Source: JBBQKF01 sp038326615 (GTDB taxonomy: Bacteria; Bacillota; Clostridia; Saccharofermentanales; UBA5734). From it: a stretch of DNA of 29,231 nucleotides. The notes below the pieces were generated by a model that made no database searches, had not been told where the DNA came from, and saw nothing but the letters and a program-made list of their open reading frames with translations. Positions 7,893-16,001 of the stretch are shown here, piece after piece (positions within the stretch are counted from its first letter, which is position 1; each line of letters opens with the position of its first letter). The stretch lies in NCBI GenBank assembly GCA_038326615.1, contig JBBQKF010000033.1, positions 1 through 29,231 on the forward strand, read 5' to 3'. Position numbers and translations under genes: made by a program.

Positions 7893-8675
7893 TTGAATAC
7901 TAAGACAATCAGCAATCCTTTAAAGAGGGCATTTGAACTTGATTTTCTAAGAGGCCTTGCAATTATTATGATGATGCTTCATCATTTCATCTATGATTTG
8001 CGGTATGTAATTGGACTTGACGTTTTTGCCATACAAGACACTTACTTTTTTATATATTGGATAAGAGCACCTTTCGTGTTTATTTTCTTATTTGTATCAG
8101 GAATTTGTTGTTCATTTTCAAAAAATAATTTTGTTCGCTCGGCAAAAATGGCAGCTGCAGCTGTTCTTTTTTCGGTTGTTTTTTTAGTGGTCAGCATTTA
8201 TACAAAAAGTCAGATGTACGTTATTTTCAATGTTTTACATATATTAGCAGTAGGTACTTTACTATATGCGGTTTTGTCATTTCTTGAAACAAAGTTTTCC
8301 TTTAAGGGTGTTAATTACATTCTGATTTTTGCTGGTATATTTTTTCTATGGCTCTCATATCCATTATCAGCTTTAAAAGAGTCGTTTATACCTGCTCTTG
8401 TGCCTGTGTTTGATGTGTTTGCATACGGAATTGGAATGGCGGATTACATGCCTCTCATCCCGTGGTTTGGAATGTTTTTATTTGGAGCGCTTTTTGGCAG
8501 ACTTTACTATTCCCAAAAGAAATCAGTGTTTCTTAATGCCTCCAAACAAGTTTTGGCTGTATCAAAACCTTTTGAATTTGTAGGTAGAAATGCTCTACTT
8601 TTCTATGTTTTTCATCAGCCAATGATTATTGGAGTTTTATTTCTTCTTGAATTTGTGGGATTGATTAAAACTTAG
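7893..8675 (+). CDS. HGSNAT/DUF1624-type multi-pass membrane protein
   Basis: This protein of 260 residues is made almost entirely of hydrophobic helices (I estimate six or seven membrane segments). The N-terminal signature RAFELDFLRGLAIIMMMLHH and the following IYDLRY match the heparan-alpha-glucosaminide N-acetyltransferase catalytic domain family (PF07786, formerly DUF1624); bacterial members are acyltransferase-like membrane proteins of mostly unknown substrate. A later PFEFVGRNALLFYVFHQP block near the C-terminus is also typical, with a conserved His in the last helix region. The start is TTG 7893, 9 bp after GGAGG at 7879-7883. It has its own promoter and no closely linked partner, so its substrate cannot be inferred from context. 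Confidence 0.85.
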   Translation: MNTKTISNPLKRAFELDFLRGLAIIMMMLHHFIYDLRYVIGLDVFAIQDTYFFIYWIRAPFVFIFLFVSGICCSFSKNNFVRSAKMAAAAVLFSVVFLVVSIYTKSQMYVIFNVLHILAVGTLLYAVLSFLETKFSFKGVNYILIFAGIFFLWLSYPLSALKESFIPALVPVFDVFAYGIGMADYMPLIPWFGMFLFGALFGRLYYSQKKSVFLNASKQVLAVSKPFEFVGRNALLFYVFHQPMIIGVLFLLEFVGLIKT

Positions 8676-9040
8676 AGATTAACACACGGTAATAAAGGAA
8701 TGTGGTAATATAGAAATGTATAAATACAAAAAACAGAAATAGAAAGATGAATAAATAAAAAATTAGAAATTGCAAAATTTAGAATAATGAAAATATAACA
8801 ACATAAAAAACCATAATGCAGATATACGGAAATATTGAAACATAAACGCTTAGTTAAAGAAACATAAAAATATATAAACGCAAAAATATATAAATAAAGA
8901 AACGAAGAAACACAAAAATATAAAAACGCAAAAATATATAAATATAGAAACGAAGAAATACAAAAATATTGAACCGCAGAAATGAAAAAATAAAGAAACA
9001 CAAAAATTTAGGGAATTGTAATAACTTAAATAAGTAATAA
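8676..9040. repeat. Adenine-rich degenerate repeat region with a 48-bp tandem duplication
   Basis: This 380-bp gap is very A-rich on the + strand and built of drifting AAATATATAAA, GAAACGAAGAAA and CACAAAAATA motifs. A clear tandem pair is present: the unit starting CGCAAAAATATATAAATA at 8879-8926 recurs at 8927-8974 with few differences. No Rho-independent terminator, RNA gene or credible ORF is seen; the open frames on the - strand are only the complement of the poly-A-like sequence. Confidence 0.75.
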
Positions 9041-9057
9041 ACAAGGTGGAAATTTAA

Positions 9058-9747
9058 TTGATTTTATTAGCAGCTTTTGATTTAGATGGGACATTACTTG
9101 ATACAATAAGGGATTTAGCCGATAGCGTTAATGAAGCACTTAATGTTTTTGGGCTACCATTCCTTGATTACAGTGAGTACAAAAGAATTATAGGGAAGGG
9201 CGCTTTAAATTTATGTGCAACTTCTATAGAAGAATCCTTTAAAAAACTTTCACCTAAAGATATCAAGACTCTTAATAAACCATTGGCGACAGAGCTTCTA
9301 GTTGTTTTTAAAGAAAAATATAGAGTTAACATGAATTCAAAAACAATGCCATATGAGGGTATCACAAATGAGCTTGAAAAATTGCAGGACAATGGAATAT
9401 ATCTTGCAATTATTTCAAATAAGCCTGACGTTTACACAAAAGAGCTTGTAAAAATTCACTTTCCGAATATTCAATTTCATTATATAATTGGTGATAGCGA
9501 ATCATTTCCAAGAAAGCCAGATCCGACATCGTTGAATTATGTTATGAGTGCGCTGGGTGTTTTACCTTCCCAAACAGCCTATTTTGGTGATAGTGGATCA
9601 GATATACAAACTGCTATTGCTGCAAAGGCCTTGGCGGTAGGGGTTTTGTGGGGTTTTCGGGATTTAGAAGAATTGCAAGCTGATAAGGCAGATATTATAT
9701 TGCAAAGTCCGAATGAAATATCAGCAATAATATTGAATAAAGGATAG
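9058..9747 (+). CDS. HAD-family phosphatase, phosphoglycolate phosphatase-like
   Basis: This 229-residue HAD-superfamily hydrolase has all four motifs: FDLDGTLLDT (nucleophile Asp8, acid/base Asp10), the Ser of ISNKPD, the Lys of RKPDPT, and FGDSGSDIQTA with the metal-binding acidic residues. A helical alpha cap lies between motifs I and II (about 15-90), as in the Gph/PGP group. These enzymes act on phosphoglycolate or related small phosphates; the exact substrate cannot be told here. The start is TTG 9058 with AAGGTGG at 9042-9048. It lies between two repeat-rich gaps, and its last 24 bases are echoed downstream at 9842-9865. Confidence 0.9.
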   Translation: MILLAAFDLDGTLLDTIRDLADSVNEALNVFGLPFLDYSEYKRIIGKGALNLCATSIEESFKKLSPKDIKTLNKPLATELLVVFKEKYRVNMNSKTMPYEGITNELEKLQDNGIYLAIISNKPDVYTKELVKIHFPNIQFHYIIGDSESFPRKPDPTSLNYVMSALGVLPSQTAYFGDSGSDIQTAIAAKALAVGVLWGFRDLEELQADKADIILQSPNEISAIILNKG

Positions 9748-9858
9748 AAGATTGAGGCTAGATGTTAGATAATCAGTAATAAATAAAATTTAACAACCTT
9801 AGCAAGAAATATTATTAACTATTATTAATGAACATATTATAAAATATCGGCAATAATA

Positions 9859-9925
9859 TTGAATAATTGAATAATTGAATAATTGAATAAAGGATAGAGG
9901 CTAAAGGATAGAGGCTAAAGGATAG
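9859..9925. repeat. Two adjacent short tandem arrays (8-bp and 14-bp)
   Basis: TTGAATAA is repeated four times at 9859-9890, followed directly by the 14-bp unit AGGATAGAGGCTAA two and a half times at 9891-9925. Just upstream, 9842-9865 copies the 3' end of the HAD gene (9716-9739) with one mismatch. Together they suggest a local duplication that then expanded by slippage. Neither period is a multiple of three. Confidence 0.85.
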
Positions 9926-9974
9926 ATAATAAATAAGAAATGAAACTTAGCATCATTAACAAATTGCTATAAAT

Positions 9975-9990
9975 GGTAGTGTTAACTACC
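9975..9990. other. Short perfect inverted repeat upstream of the DUF3810 gene
   Basis: GGTAGT and ACTACC form a 6-bp stem with a 4-nt loop, 55 bp before the start codon. It could be an operator or a leader hairpin; there is no T-tract, so it is not a terminator. The remainder of the 9748-10045 gap is repeats and AT-rich sequence. Confidence 0.4.
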
Positions 9991-10045
9991 CTAAGAAAAA
10001 CAAGTAAATAAAATAAAGAGGGTTATTAATTGAAAGAGTGTACAG

Positions 10046-11323
10046 ATGATAAAGCTATTTAATAAAAAAAATTCGAAAATAAAAGTTGCAGATTCAGAAA
10101 CAACTGCTGACGCAACTACCGAAATACCTGCTGTAGCGACCACCAAGGCAATAACCGAATCAGCTACTGAAACAACTGCTGTAACAACTGCTGAAGTGAT
10201 GTCCGAAAGTAAAGAAGTGAAACAATCAGCAGTTTTGACAGTTTTATGGAAGATTTTAACGAATTTAGCTTTTGTATTGCCTATTCTTTTTGCGATATCT
10301 CTTCAAAGAGTTTTTGCGTTGTTCCCATTATTTGTCGAATATTTTTATTCTACTAAAATTTATCGATGGATTTCAACACCAATTTCATTTATTACTTCTC
10401 TTTTCCCATTTTCTTTCACAGAAATGCTATTATATGCAGCGGTCCCAATTATTATGTTACTTGTGATAATTTTTATTCGTCAGATGAAAAAACCCGAAAA
10501 TCGTAAAAAAACCATTATCAAGGATGTTAAAAAGATAGGTTGGACTTTATCAATTCTATACTTTTTATTTATGATTTTACTTGGTCTTAATTATGCAAGA
10601 TTACCACTAAATCAGACTATGGGATTAACAATTAAACCAAGGTCAGCAGTTGAACTCGAATCTGTTTGCTATATTTTACTTGAAAAAACAAACACTTTAA
10701 GAGAGGATTCCAAGGAAAAAGAAGGTGTCATGTATTTGAAAAATGGTATTTCCGGTGCTTTAGACAATGCGTATAAAGGATATAATGCGGTTAGCGGCGT
10801 ATATCCAATGTTGTCGGGAAACAAAATAAGAGCAAAAGGAGTTCTTGCGTCTCATTTATGGTCATATACAGGAATTACAGGAATGTATTTTCCGTTTTTC
10901 GTTGAAGCAAATGTAAATATAGATATACCTCAGCCTTTTTTACCTAACACAATTCTTCACGAAATGGCACATACAAGGGGCATTGCAAGAGAAGATGAAG
11001 CAGGGTTTATTGCGTTTCTTACAGGAATTCACCATCCTGACCCTGATTTTAAATATTCTTCATATCTTGACGCATTTATCCAGACGTCCAATGCACTTTA
11101 CTCATCTGATAAGAAAGCCTACGAAGAGCTTTCATCTAAAATATCTCCGGCAGTTATTAGGGATCTCAATGCAAATGGTTCTTATTGGAAACAATTTGAG
11201 GGACCTGTACAGAAAGTTTCAACTTCAGTAAATCAGGCATATCTAAAGTCGAACATGCAAAAAGACGGGGTTAAAAGTTATGGGCGTGTAGTTGATCTTC
11301 TCCTTGGTTATTATCTGTCGTAA
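10046..11323 (+). CDS. DUF3810 membrane protein with zinc metallopeptidase-like motif
   Basis: This 425-residue protein begins with a cytoplasmic-looking Thr/Ala/Glu-rich disordered tail (about 15-63), followed by three hydrophobic helices (about 70-92, 118-140 and 165-185) and a soluble C-terminal domain. That domain carries HEMAHTRGIAREDEAGF from residue 305: HExxH followed by an ExxA-like helix, the arrangement of a gluzincin-type zinc site. The layout matches the DUF3810 family, whose role is unknown; peptidase activity is only an inference from the motif. ATG 10046 has a weak ribosome-binding site. A better one (AAAGAGGG at 10015-10022) instead precedes a 10-codon ORF (TTG 10030 to TAA 10062) overlapping this start. 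It ends 18 bp before hemZ and is probably cotranscribed with it. Confidence 0.85.
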   Translation: MIKLFNKKNSKIKVADSETTADATTEIPAVATTKAITESATETTAVTTAEVMSESKEVKQSAVLTVLWKILTNLAFVLPILFAISLQRVFALFPLFVEYFYSTKIYRWISTPISFITSLFPFSFTEMLLYAAVPIIMLLVIIFIRQMKKPENRKKTIIKDVKKIGWTLSILYFLFMILLGLNYARLPLNQTMGLTIKPRSAVELESVCYILLEKTNTLREDSKEKEGVMYLKNGISGALDNAYKGYNAVSGVYPMLSGNKIRAKGVLASHLWSYTGITGMYFPFFVEANVNIDIPQPFLPNTILHEMAHTRGIAREDEAGFIAFLTGIHHPDPDFKYSSYLDAFIQTSNALYSSDKKAYEELSSKISPAVIRDLNANGSYWKQFEGPVQKVSTSVNQAYLKSNMQKDGVKSYGRVVDLLLGYYLS

Positions 11324-11341
11324 AGAAAGGGCTTTATCAAA

Positions 11342-13312
11342 TTGCCGAAAGTTATTTTGTCCGGACATAAGAATATATTTCCTATTAGTGATATTTTAAG
11401 ATTATTTTACAAAAATATTGTTGTTGATGATTTTACAGTTTCTGCTGATGGCTGTAATGTTGTAATAACTAGCACTGTAAAAGATAGCACAGTTATTACG
11501 TCATGGATAGTAGATCGTGAAAATGCTGAAAATGCTGAAAATGCTGAAAATGGCGAAAATGGCGAAAATGGCGAAAATGGCGAAAATGGCGAAAATGGCG
11601 AAAATGGCGAAATACGTGCCGATGTCAATCCAGAGCATATTAAAAGAGAAATTAAAAGACAAATGTATATGGTGCTAAGTAAATTGACTGGCATAAAATT
11701 TCCGTGGGGTTCTTTAACCGGAATACGCCCGACAATTATTGCAGAGGAATGCGGTGGGGATGTAGATAAATTACAGAGTCACTATTTTGTTTCTCCATCA
11801 AAAGCCAGACTTGTTTTAGAAACTGCAAAACACGAGAAATTTTTAAAGAAAAAATTGAACCCTGAATATTTTCACTGCTACGTAGGAATACCTTTTTGTC
11901 TCTCAAGATGCCTTTACTGTTCGTTTGTCTCCGGAGAGTATCAAGTAAATGAAAAATGGGTTAATTTATATACAAAAGCATTAATTAAAGAAATTTCTTT
12001 ATGCCTTCCACTTATTAAGGACTATCTGCAAACCATATATATCGGTGGCGGAACGCCAACATCATTGCCAGACGATCTTTTTGAAGATCTTTTAAAAGAA
12101 ATATCAGCTCATCTAACTGGCAAAAATTTTGTTGAATTTACAATAGAGGCTGGACGAGCAGATACAATAACAAAAAGTAAACTTGAAATAATGAAGAAAT
12201 ATAATGCTACAAGAATTTGTATAAATCCGCAGACAATGAAGGACGAAACGCTTGAAATCATTGGCCGCAGGCACACATCACAAGATGTGAAAAATGCATA
12301 TTCGATGGCAAGGGAAATAGGATTTAAAGTAATTAACATGGACCTTATTGCTGGTCTTCCAGGCGAAACGATTGAAGATTTCATGAATTCACTTGATGAA
12401 GTTATTTCACTAAAGCCACAGAATATAACAATTCATTCATTATCGCTCAAGCGAACGTCTAAATTATCTGATATTTGCAAAGAAAATCAAGCAAAATATA
12501 ATGATAACAGTAAGGAAAAAGAGAATGACATAGCAAAAGACAAAGAAAAAAATAAAGAAAAAAATAAAGATAGAGATAGAGATAGAGATAGAGATAATGG
12601 CAAAGATAACGATAGAGATAATGGCAAAGATAACGATAGAAATAATGGTAAAAATATAGATATAGATAAAGATAATGGCAAAGATATAGCTAAATATAAT
12701 GGCAAAGATATAGATAAAGATAATGGCAAAGATATAGATAAAGATAAAGATAATGGCAAAGATAAAGATAAAGATAAAGATAATGGCAAAGATAAAGATA
12801 TTGAAATGGATATAGAAAAAGATATTGATATTGTTATAGATGATGATAAAAGTATAAAAATGGAAAACCCAAATTATATTAATGAAAATGAATCTGAAAA
12901 AAGTGTTATAATTAAAATGAATTTAGATAAAAAAACTAGTAAAAATATGGATTTAGAATGTTTTTCGAAGCCAAAGCAAACAATATCTGATATGATAGAG
13001 TACAGCATTGAAAAAATGAATGAATATGGTTACATTCCTTATTATCTTTATCGACAGAAAGATATTGTCGGTGGTCATGAAAATGTAGGATATTCATTTC
13101 CTGGTGATGAGTGCCTTTACAACCTAGCGATGATGGGTGATCAAAATTCCGTTATGGCATTAGGCGCAGGCTCAATAAGTAAAAGAATTATTGAAAAGAC
13201 CCCTAAAGTCAGAATCGAAAGGTTAGCAAACCTTAAGGATATCAGGGAGTATCTTCAGAGAATTGATGAACAAATTGGCAAAAAGCAGATATTTTTTGGA
13301 AGGAATTATTAG
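11342..13312 (+). CDS. hemZ: HemZ-type radical SAM protein (coproporphyrinogen III dehydrogenase-like) with low-complexity insertions
   Basis: This 656-residue radical SAM protein belongs to the HemZ/HemN-like group; HemN-type enzymes oxidise coproporphyrinogen III without oxygen, but HemZ function is less certain. The cluster motif CLSRCLYC (CxxxCxxC) follows YVGIPF; YIGGGTPTSL and FTIEAGRADT are typical of the group. The C-terminal block PYYLYRQKDIVGGHENVGYS and the LGAGSISKRI signature are also HemZ-like. It is about 160 residues longer than usual. The excess is two repeat tracts: (Glu-Asn-Ala)3(Glu-Asn-Gly)7 at residues 60-90, and a roughly 145-residue Lys/Asp/Asn/Gly tract between the LSLKRTSKL strand and the PYYLYRQ block. 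Conserved segments on both sides are intact and in frame, so I call it a full gene. TTG 11342 follows AAAGAAAGGG. The next gene starts 2 bp after its stop. Confidence 0.9.
   Translation: MPKVILSGHKNIFPISDILRLFYKNIVVDDFTVSADGCNVVITSTVKDSTVITSWIVDRENAENAENAENGENGENGENGENGENGENGEIRADVNPEHIKREIKRQMYMVLSKLTGIKFPWGSLTGIRPTIIAEECGGDVDKLQSHYFVSPSKARLVLETAKHEKFLKKKLNPEYFHCYVGIPFCLSRCLYCSFVSGEYQVNEKWVNLYTKALIKEISLCLPLIKDYLQTIYIGGGTPTSLPDDLFEDLLKEISAHLTGKNFVEFTIEAGRADTITKSKLEIMKKYNATRICINPQTMKDETLEIIGRRHTSQDVKNAYSMAREIGFKVINMDLIAGLPGETIEDFMNSLDEVISLKPQNITIHSLSLKRTSKLSDICKENQAKYNDNSKEKENDIAKDKEKNKEKNKDRDRDRDRDNGKDNDRDNGKDNDRNNGKNIDIDKDNGKDIAKYNGKDIDKDNGKDIDKDKDNGKDKDKDKDNGKDKDIEMDIEKDIDIVIDDDKSIKMENPNYINENESEKSVIIKMNLDKKTSKNMDLECFSKPKQTISDMIEYSIEKMNEYGYIPYYLYRQKDIVGGHENVGYSFPGDECLYNLAMMGDQNSVMALGAGSISKRIIEKTPKVRIERLANLKDIREYLQRIDEQIGKKQIFFGRNY
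11519..11608 (+). repeat. 9-bp tandem array in hemZ (N-terminal)
   Basis: GAAAATGCT is repeated three times (11519-11545), then GAAAATGGC seven times (11546-11608), without a mismatch in either block. It encodes (ENA)3(ENG)7. Perfect identity implies recent expansion. Confidence 0.97.
12500..12820 (+). repeat. Compound 6/18-bp repeat region in hemZ
   Basis: This segment is dominated by GATAAA, GATAGA and AATAAA hexamers and an 18-bp unit containing GATAATGGCAAAGATA, which recurs at irregular multiples of 6 bp. It encodes Asp-Lys, Asp-Arg, Asn-Lys and Asp-Asn-Gly-Lys runs. All periods are multiples of three, and no stop codon appears over about 100 codons. Confidence 0.93.
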
Positions 13313-13314
13313 TT

Positions 13315-14673
13315 GTGCAGTATATTGAGATGTTAAACATAACCCAACTTGGAGTTTTAATATTAGTGATGTATGCGTTGTCACTTGTTGTGCCTGCTTT
13401 GGTAGGTATTTATTTAGTTTTAAATTTTTTTTCCGCGCCGTTAAGGCACAAAAAAAAAACATATAATGAACCACCAAAAACATTTTTTGCTGTAATCATT
13501 CCTGCAAGAAACGAAGAAAAAGTAATTCAACATACTATTGAAGCATTAAAGAAAATTGATTACCCACGTGAACTTTATGAAATTTTGCTTATTGCCGATA
13601 ATTGTACCGACAAGACCGCTTTGCTTGGTAAAACAGCTGGAGCAAATGTTTTTATACGTAAAGATATTAGCAAACGATCAAAAGCTCATGCAATGAAATG
13701 GCTCTTCGACCAGAATTGTTTTTTAGAAAAGAAATATGATGCAATTTGTATACTTGACGCAGATGCGGTACTTGAAAGTGATTTTCTTAAAGCTATGGAT
13801 GAAGAGATTTGTAATGGTTATGAAATTATCCAGGGAAGATGTGGTTCTATTAATCCTTATGAATCAACAACCTCGGGATTCATGACAGTCCTTGCATCTG
13901 TCCAAAACCGACTTTGGTATCTTCCGCAGTCAAATCGAAAACGCTCTGGATTTTATATTGGTACTGGCGTATGTATAACATTTGACCGCATTAAAAAAAC
14001 TGGATGGAATATATCTACTCTTGTTGAGGATGCGGAATTCAGTATTCAATCAGTTCTAATGGGTGGATTTGTAAGATATTGTGATGATGCCAGATATTAT
14101 GTCGAACAGGTTACCACATTTAAAGAGTTATGGAAACAGCAGAGACGTTGGCGTACAGGGCAAATTGACTGCCTAAAAAAATACATTAAACCGCTTCTTA
14201 AGAGTGTATTTAAGGACAAAAACAAAAATTCGATTTCATTGTTAATATTGATTCTTATTCCTGTTTTGTGTATGTCATTTATTTTTCAAACAGTTATGAC
14301 TCCTATACTTTTTGGTGAATTTTTCGGATATGATAAATTTCAGCCCCTTATGATTGCAGGTGGATTTCTAATAAACATAATTGTTATGTTTTTACTATAC
14401 TCATTTATTTTGTGGATGGACGGAATTTTTTCGATAAAATTATGGAAAGGAATTCTTTCGGTTATATTTTCTCCGATTTTCTATGGGCTAGTTGATATTA
14501 CAAGTGTTTTTCGCCCAATGAAAGAGTGGAATCCGATTCTGCACGGTCAATCGAATTTTTTTCTTAAGCGCCATGAATTGCATATTAAAGATTTTAAAAA
14601 ATTAAGTTTTCGCAAATTTATTCGTGACAGTAGAGCACGCCGAAAAAAAAACAAAAAATCTTCTGATATTTAA
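13315..14673 (+). CDS. Membrane-bound family 2 glycosyltransferase
   Basis: This 452-residue processive-type GT2 enzyme (CESA-like superfamily) has an N-terminal membrane helix (about 12-37), a cytoplasmic GT-A domain (about 55-300) and about three C-terminal membrane helices (about 305-395). Sugar-nucleotide site motifs are visible: VIIPARNEEKVIQHTIEAL, ILDADAVLESDFL (DxD), VEDAEFS (the ED pair) and QQRRWRTGQ (QxxRW). The QxxRW motif indicates beta-glycan or glycolipid synthesis, but donor and acceptor cannot be told. It starts with GTG 13315, 2 bp after the hemZ stop, using GGAAGGA at 13298-13304 inside the end of hemZ, so coupling is likely. A basic tail of Arg/Lys ends the protein. Confidence 0.92.
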   Translation: MQYIEMLNITQLGVLILVMYALSLVVPALVGIYLVLNFFSAPLRHKKKTYNEPPKTFFAVIIPARNEEKVIQHTIEALKKIDYPRELYEILLIADNCTDKTALLGKTAGANVFIRKDISKRSKAHAMKWLFDQNCFLEKKYDAICILDADAVLESDFLKAMDEEICNGYEIIQGRCGSINPYESTTSGFMTVLASVQNRLWYLPQSNRKRSGFYIGTGVCITFDRIKKTGWNISTLVEDAEFSIQSVLMGGFVRYCDDARYYVEQVTTFKELWKQQRRWRTGQIDCLKKYIKPLLKSVFKDKNKNSISLLILILIPVLCMSFIFQTVMTPILFGEFFGYDKFQPLMIAGGFLINIIVMFLLYSFILWMDGIFSIKLWKGILSVIFSPIFYGLVDITSVFRPMKEWNPILHGQSNFFLKRHELHIKDFKKLSFRKFIRDSRARRKKNKKSSDI

Positions 14674-14700
14674 GAATAATCATAGCTTTGGAGAAATTAT

Positions 14701-15663
14701 ATGAATATTGTCTTTTTAGACCGCAACACAATTGGTAGTGATATTGATGTAAATGTTTTTTTGCAATTTGGAAACCTTACAATTTATTCTTTTACAGATG
14801 AATTTGAAGTCGCCAATAGAATTGCAGATGCTGATATTGTTCTGACCAATAAGTCAAAACTTAATGAAACCACACTAAAAGATTCAAATGTCAAATTAAT
14901 TTGTGTAAGCGCAACGGGAACAGATAATGTTGATGTAAGATTCTGCAAGTCTATGGGAATAGCTGTATGCAATGTTAAAGGATATTCAACAGAATCTGTT
15001 GTGCAACACACATTCACATCACTTTTCTCGCTTATAGAAAAAATTCCACAATACAATGAATACGTTAAATCCCAAAAGTATATAAACGACAAATCTTTCT
15101 TGCATCTTGCCTGGAATTTCAGGGAAATATATGGCAAGAATTTTGGCATTATTGGTATGGGTGCTATTGGTAAGAGAGTTGCCCAGGTAGCTAATGCATT
15201 TGGCTGTAATGTGTTTTATTGGTCATCATCCGACATAGACAGAAATCCTGAATATAAAAGACTGCCATTTAATGAGCTGCTTGAAATCTGTGATATTATA
15301 TCAGTACATTCACCATTAACAGAACATACTTATCATTTGTTTGGTACAAAACAATTTGAAAAGATGAAAAACACTGCAGTTTTAGTAAATATGGGCAGAG
15401 GGGATATTATTGTTGAAGAGGATCTTGTAGTTGCAATTGAAACAAATATGATTGGTGGAGCAGCTCTTGATGTACTATCAAAAGAACCAATGTCTGACAA
15501 AAGTCCATATGTTAGGGTTCTTAGTGACCCACGACTTTTTATAACTCCGCATATTGCATGGGCTTCAATTGAGGCAAGAGAGAGATGCATTAATGAGATG
15601 TGCCTGAATATTTCTGATTTTTTTGATGGTGGATTTCGAAACAGAGTTGACATAACAGTATAA
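14701..15663 (+). CDS. D-2-hydroxyacid dehydrogenase (NAD-binding)
   Basis: This 320-residue enzyme belongs to the D-isomer-specific 2-hydroxyacid dehydrogenase family (glycerate/phosphoglycerate dehydrogenase type). The nucleotide-binding fold is marked by FGIIGMGAIGKRVAQVANAF (about 150-169). Catalytic positions are present: Arg in VNMGRGDIIVEEDL, Glu in DVLSKEP, and His in FITPHIAWAS near residue 284. Substrate preference is not determinable from sequence. ATG 14701 follows TTGGAGA at 14688-14694, 27 bp after the glycosyltransferase. The promoter of the ileS leader lies within its last codons (15647 onward). Confidence 0.92.
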   Translation: MNIVFLDRNTIGSDIDVNVFLQFGNLTIYSFTDEFEVANRIADADIVLTNKSKLNETTLKDSNVKLICVSATGTDNVDVRFCKSMGIAVCNVKGYSTESVVQHTFTSLFSLIEKIPQYNEYVKSQKYINDKSFLHLAWNFREIYGKNFGIIGMGAIGKRVAQVANAFGCNVFYWSSSDIDRNPEYKRLPFNELLEICDIISVHSPLTEHTYHLFGTKQFEKMKNTAVLVNMGRGDIIVEEDLVVAIETNMIGGAALDVLSKEPMSDKSPYVRVLSDPRLFITPHIAWASIEARERCINEMCLNISDFFDGGFRNRVDITV

Positions 15664-15676
15664 ATCATAATATAAT
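15647..15676 (+). promoter_or_regulatory. Consensus sigma-A promoter for the T-box-ileS transcript
   Basis: Perfect TTGACA at 15647-15652 and perfect TATAAT at 15671-15676 with an 18-bp spacer. The -35 box is inside the 3' end of the upstream dehydrogenase gene. Transcription would begin near 15683, just before the T-box leader. Confidence 0.85.
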
Positions 15677-15684
15677 TGCATAAA

Positions 15685-15970
15685 CAAACAATAGCTTTGA
15701 CTGGAACAGTAGTTTTCAAAGGACTTTACAGAGAGCATGGTGTTAGCTGGGAATCATGCAGGGCCTTGAAAATGAATATCATCCACGAGCTGCTCTTCCG
15801 AAAATAATCAAATTTTCGATTTGATTAATTAGTAGGCCGGGCCGGTAATACCCTTTACTGGGCTGTATCGTTAACATTGATGAGATTCCTGTTTTTATAC
15901 AGCAGGATTTATACGGGTGGTATCGCTTTTGATTTATCAAATGCCCCGTTAAATTACGGGGTATTTTTGC
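15685..15970 (+). promoter_or_regulatory. T-box riboswitch (tRNA-Ile sensing) upstream of ileS
   Basis: This non-coding leader has the features of a T-box, which senses uncharged tRNA and controls transcription termination. Stem I base: GAGAGC near 15730-15735 pairs with GCTCTT near 15792-15797. A likely Ile specifier is ATC at 15778-15780, in the 3' side of Stem I (GAATATCATCC). The conserved T-box sequence CGGGTGGTATCGC is at 15914-15926; its TGGT matches a tRNA end with discriminator A, as expected for tRNA-Ile. A terminator follows at 15943-15967, and the ileS ribosome-binding site follows it. Confidence 0.92.
15943..15967 (+). terminator. T-box-controlled intrinsic terminator
   Basis: CCCCGT (15944-15949) and ACGGGG (15956-15961) form a 6-bp G+C-rich stem with a 6-nt loop, followed by a T-rich tract TATTTTT. 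It lies directly downstream of the T-box sequence, and its position is that of the regulated terminator of the leader. Confidence 0.88.
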
Positions 15971-16001
15971 GTTTGGAAAAGAAACATGGAGGGATAAAAA
16001 T

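Noticed and set aside
8672..9044. Open frames on the - strand encoding Phe/Tyr/Ile/Cys-rich repeats
   Set aside because: They are the complement of A-rich degenerate repeats, have no ribosome-binding site and no plausible protein composition.
11407..11694. - strand frame with Phe-Ser-Pro repeats
   Set aside because: It is the complement of the (ENA/ENG) array in hemZ.
12487..12789. - strand frame of Leu/Ser/Pro repeats
   Set aside because: It is the reverse complement of the hemZ hexamer repeats, inside a well-supported gene.
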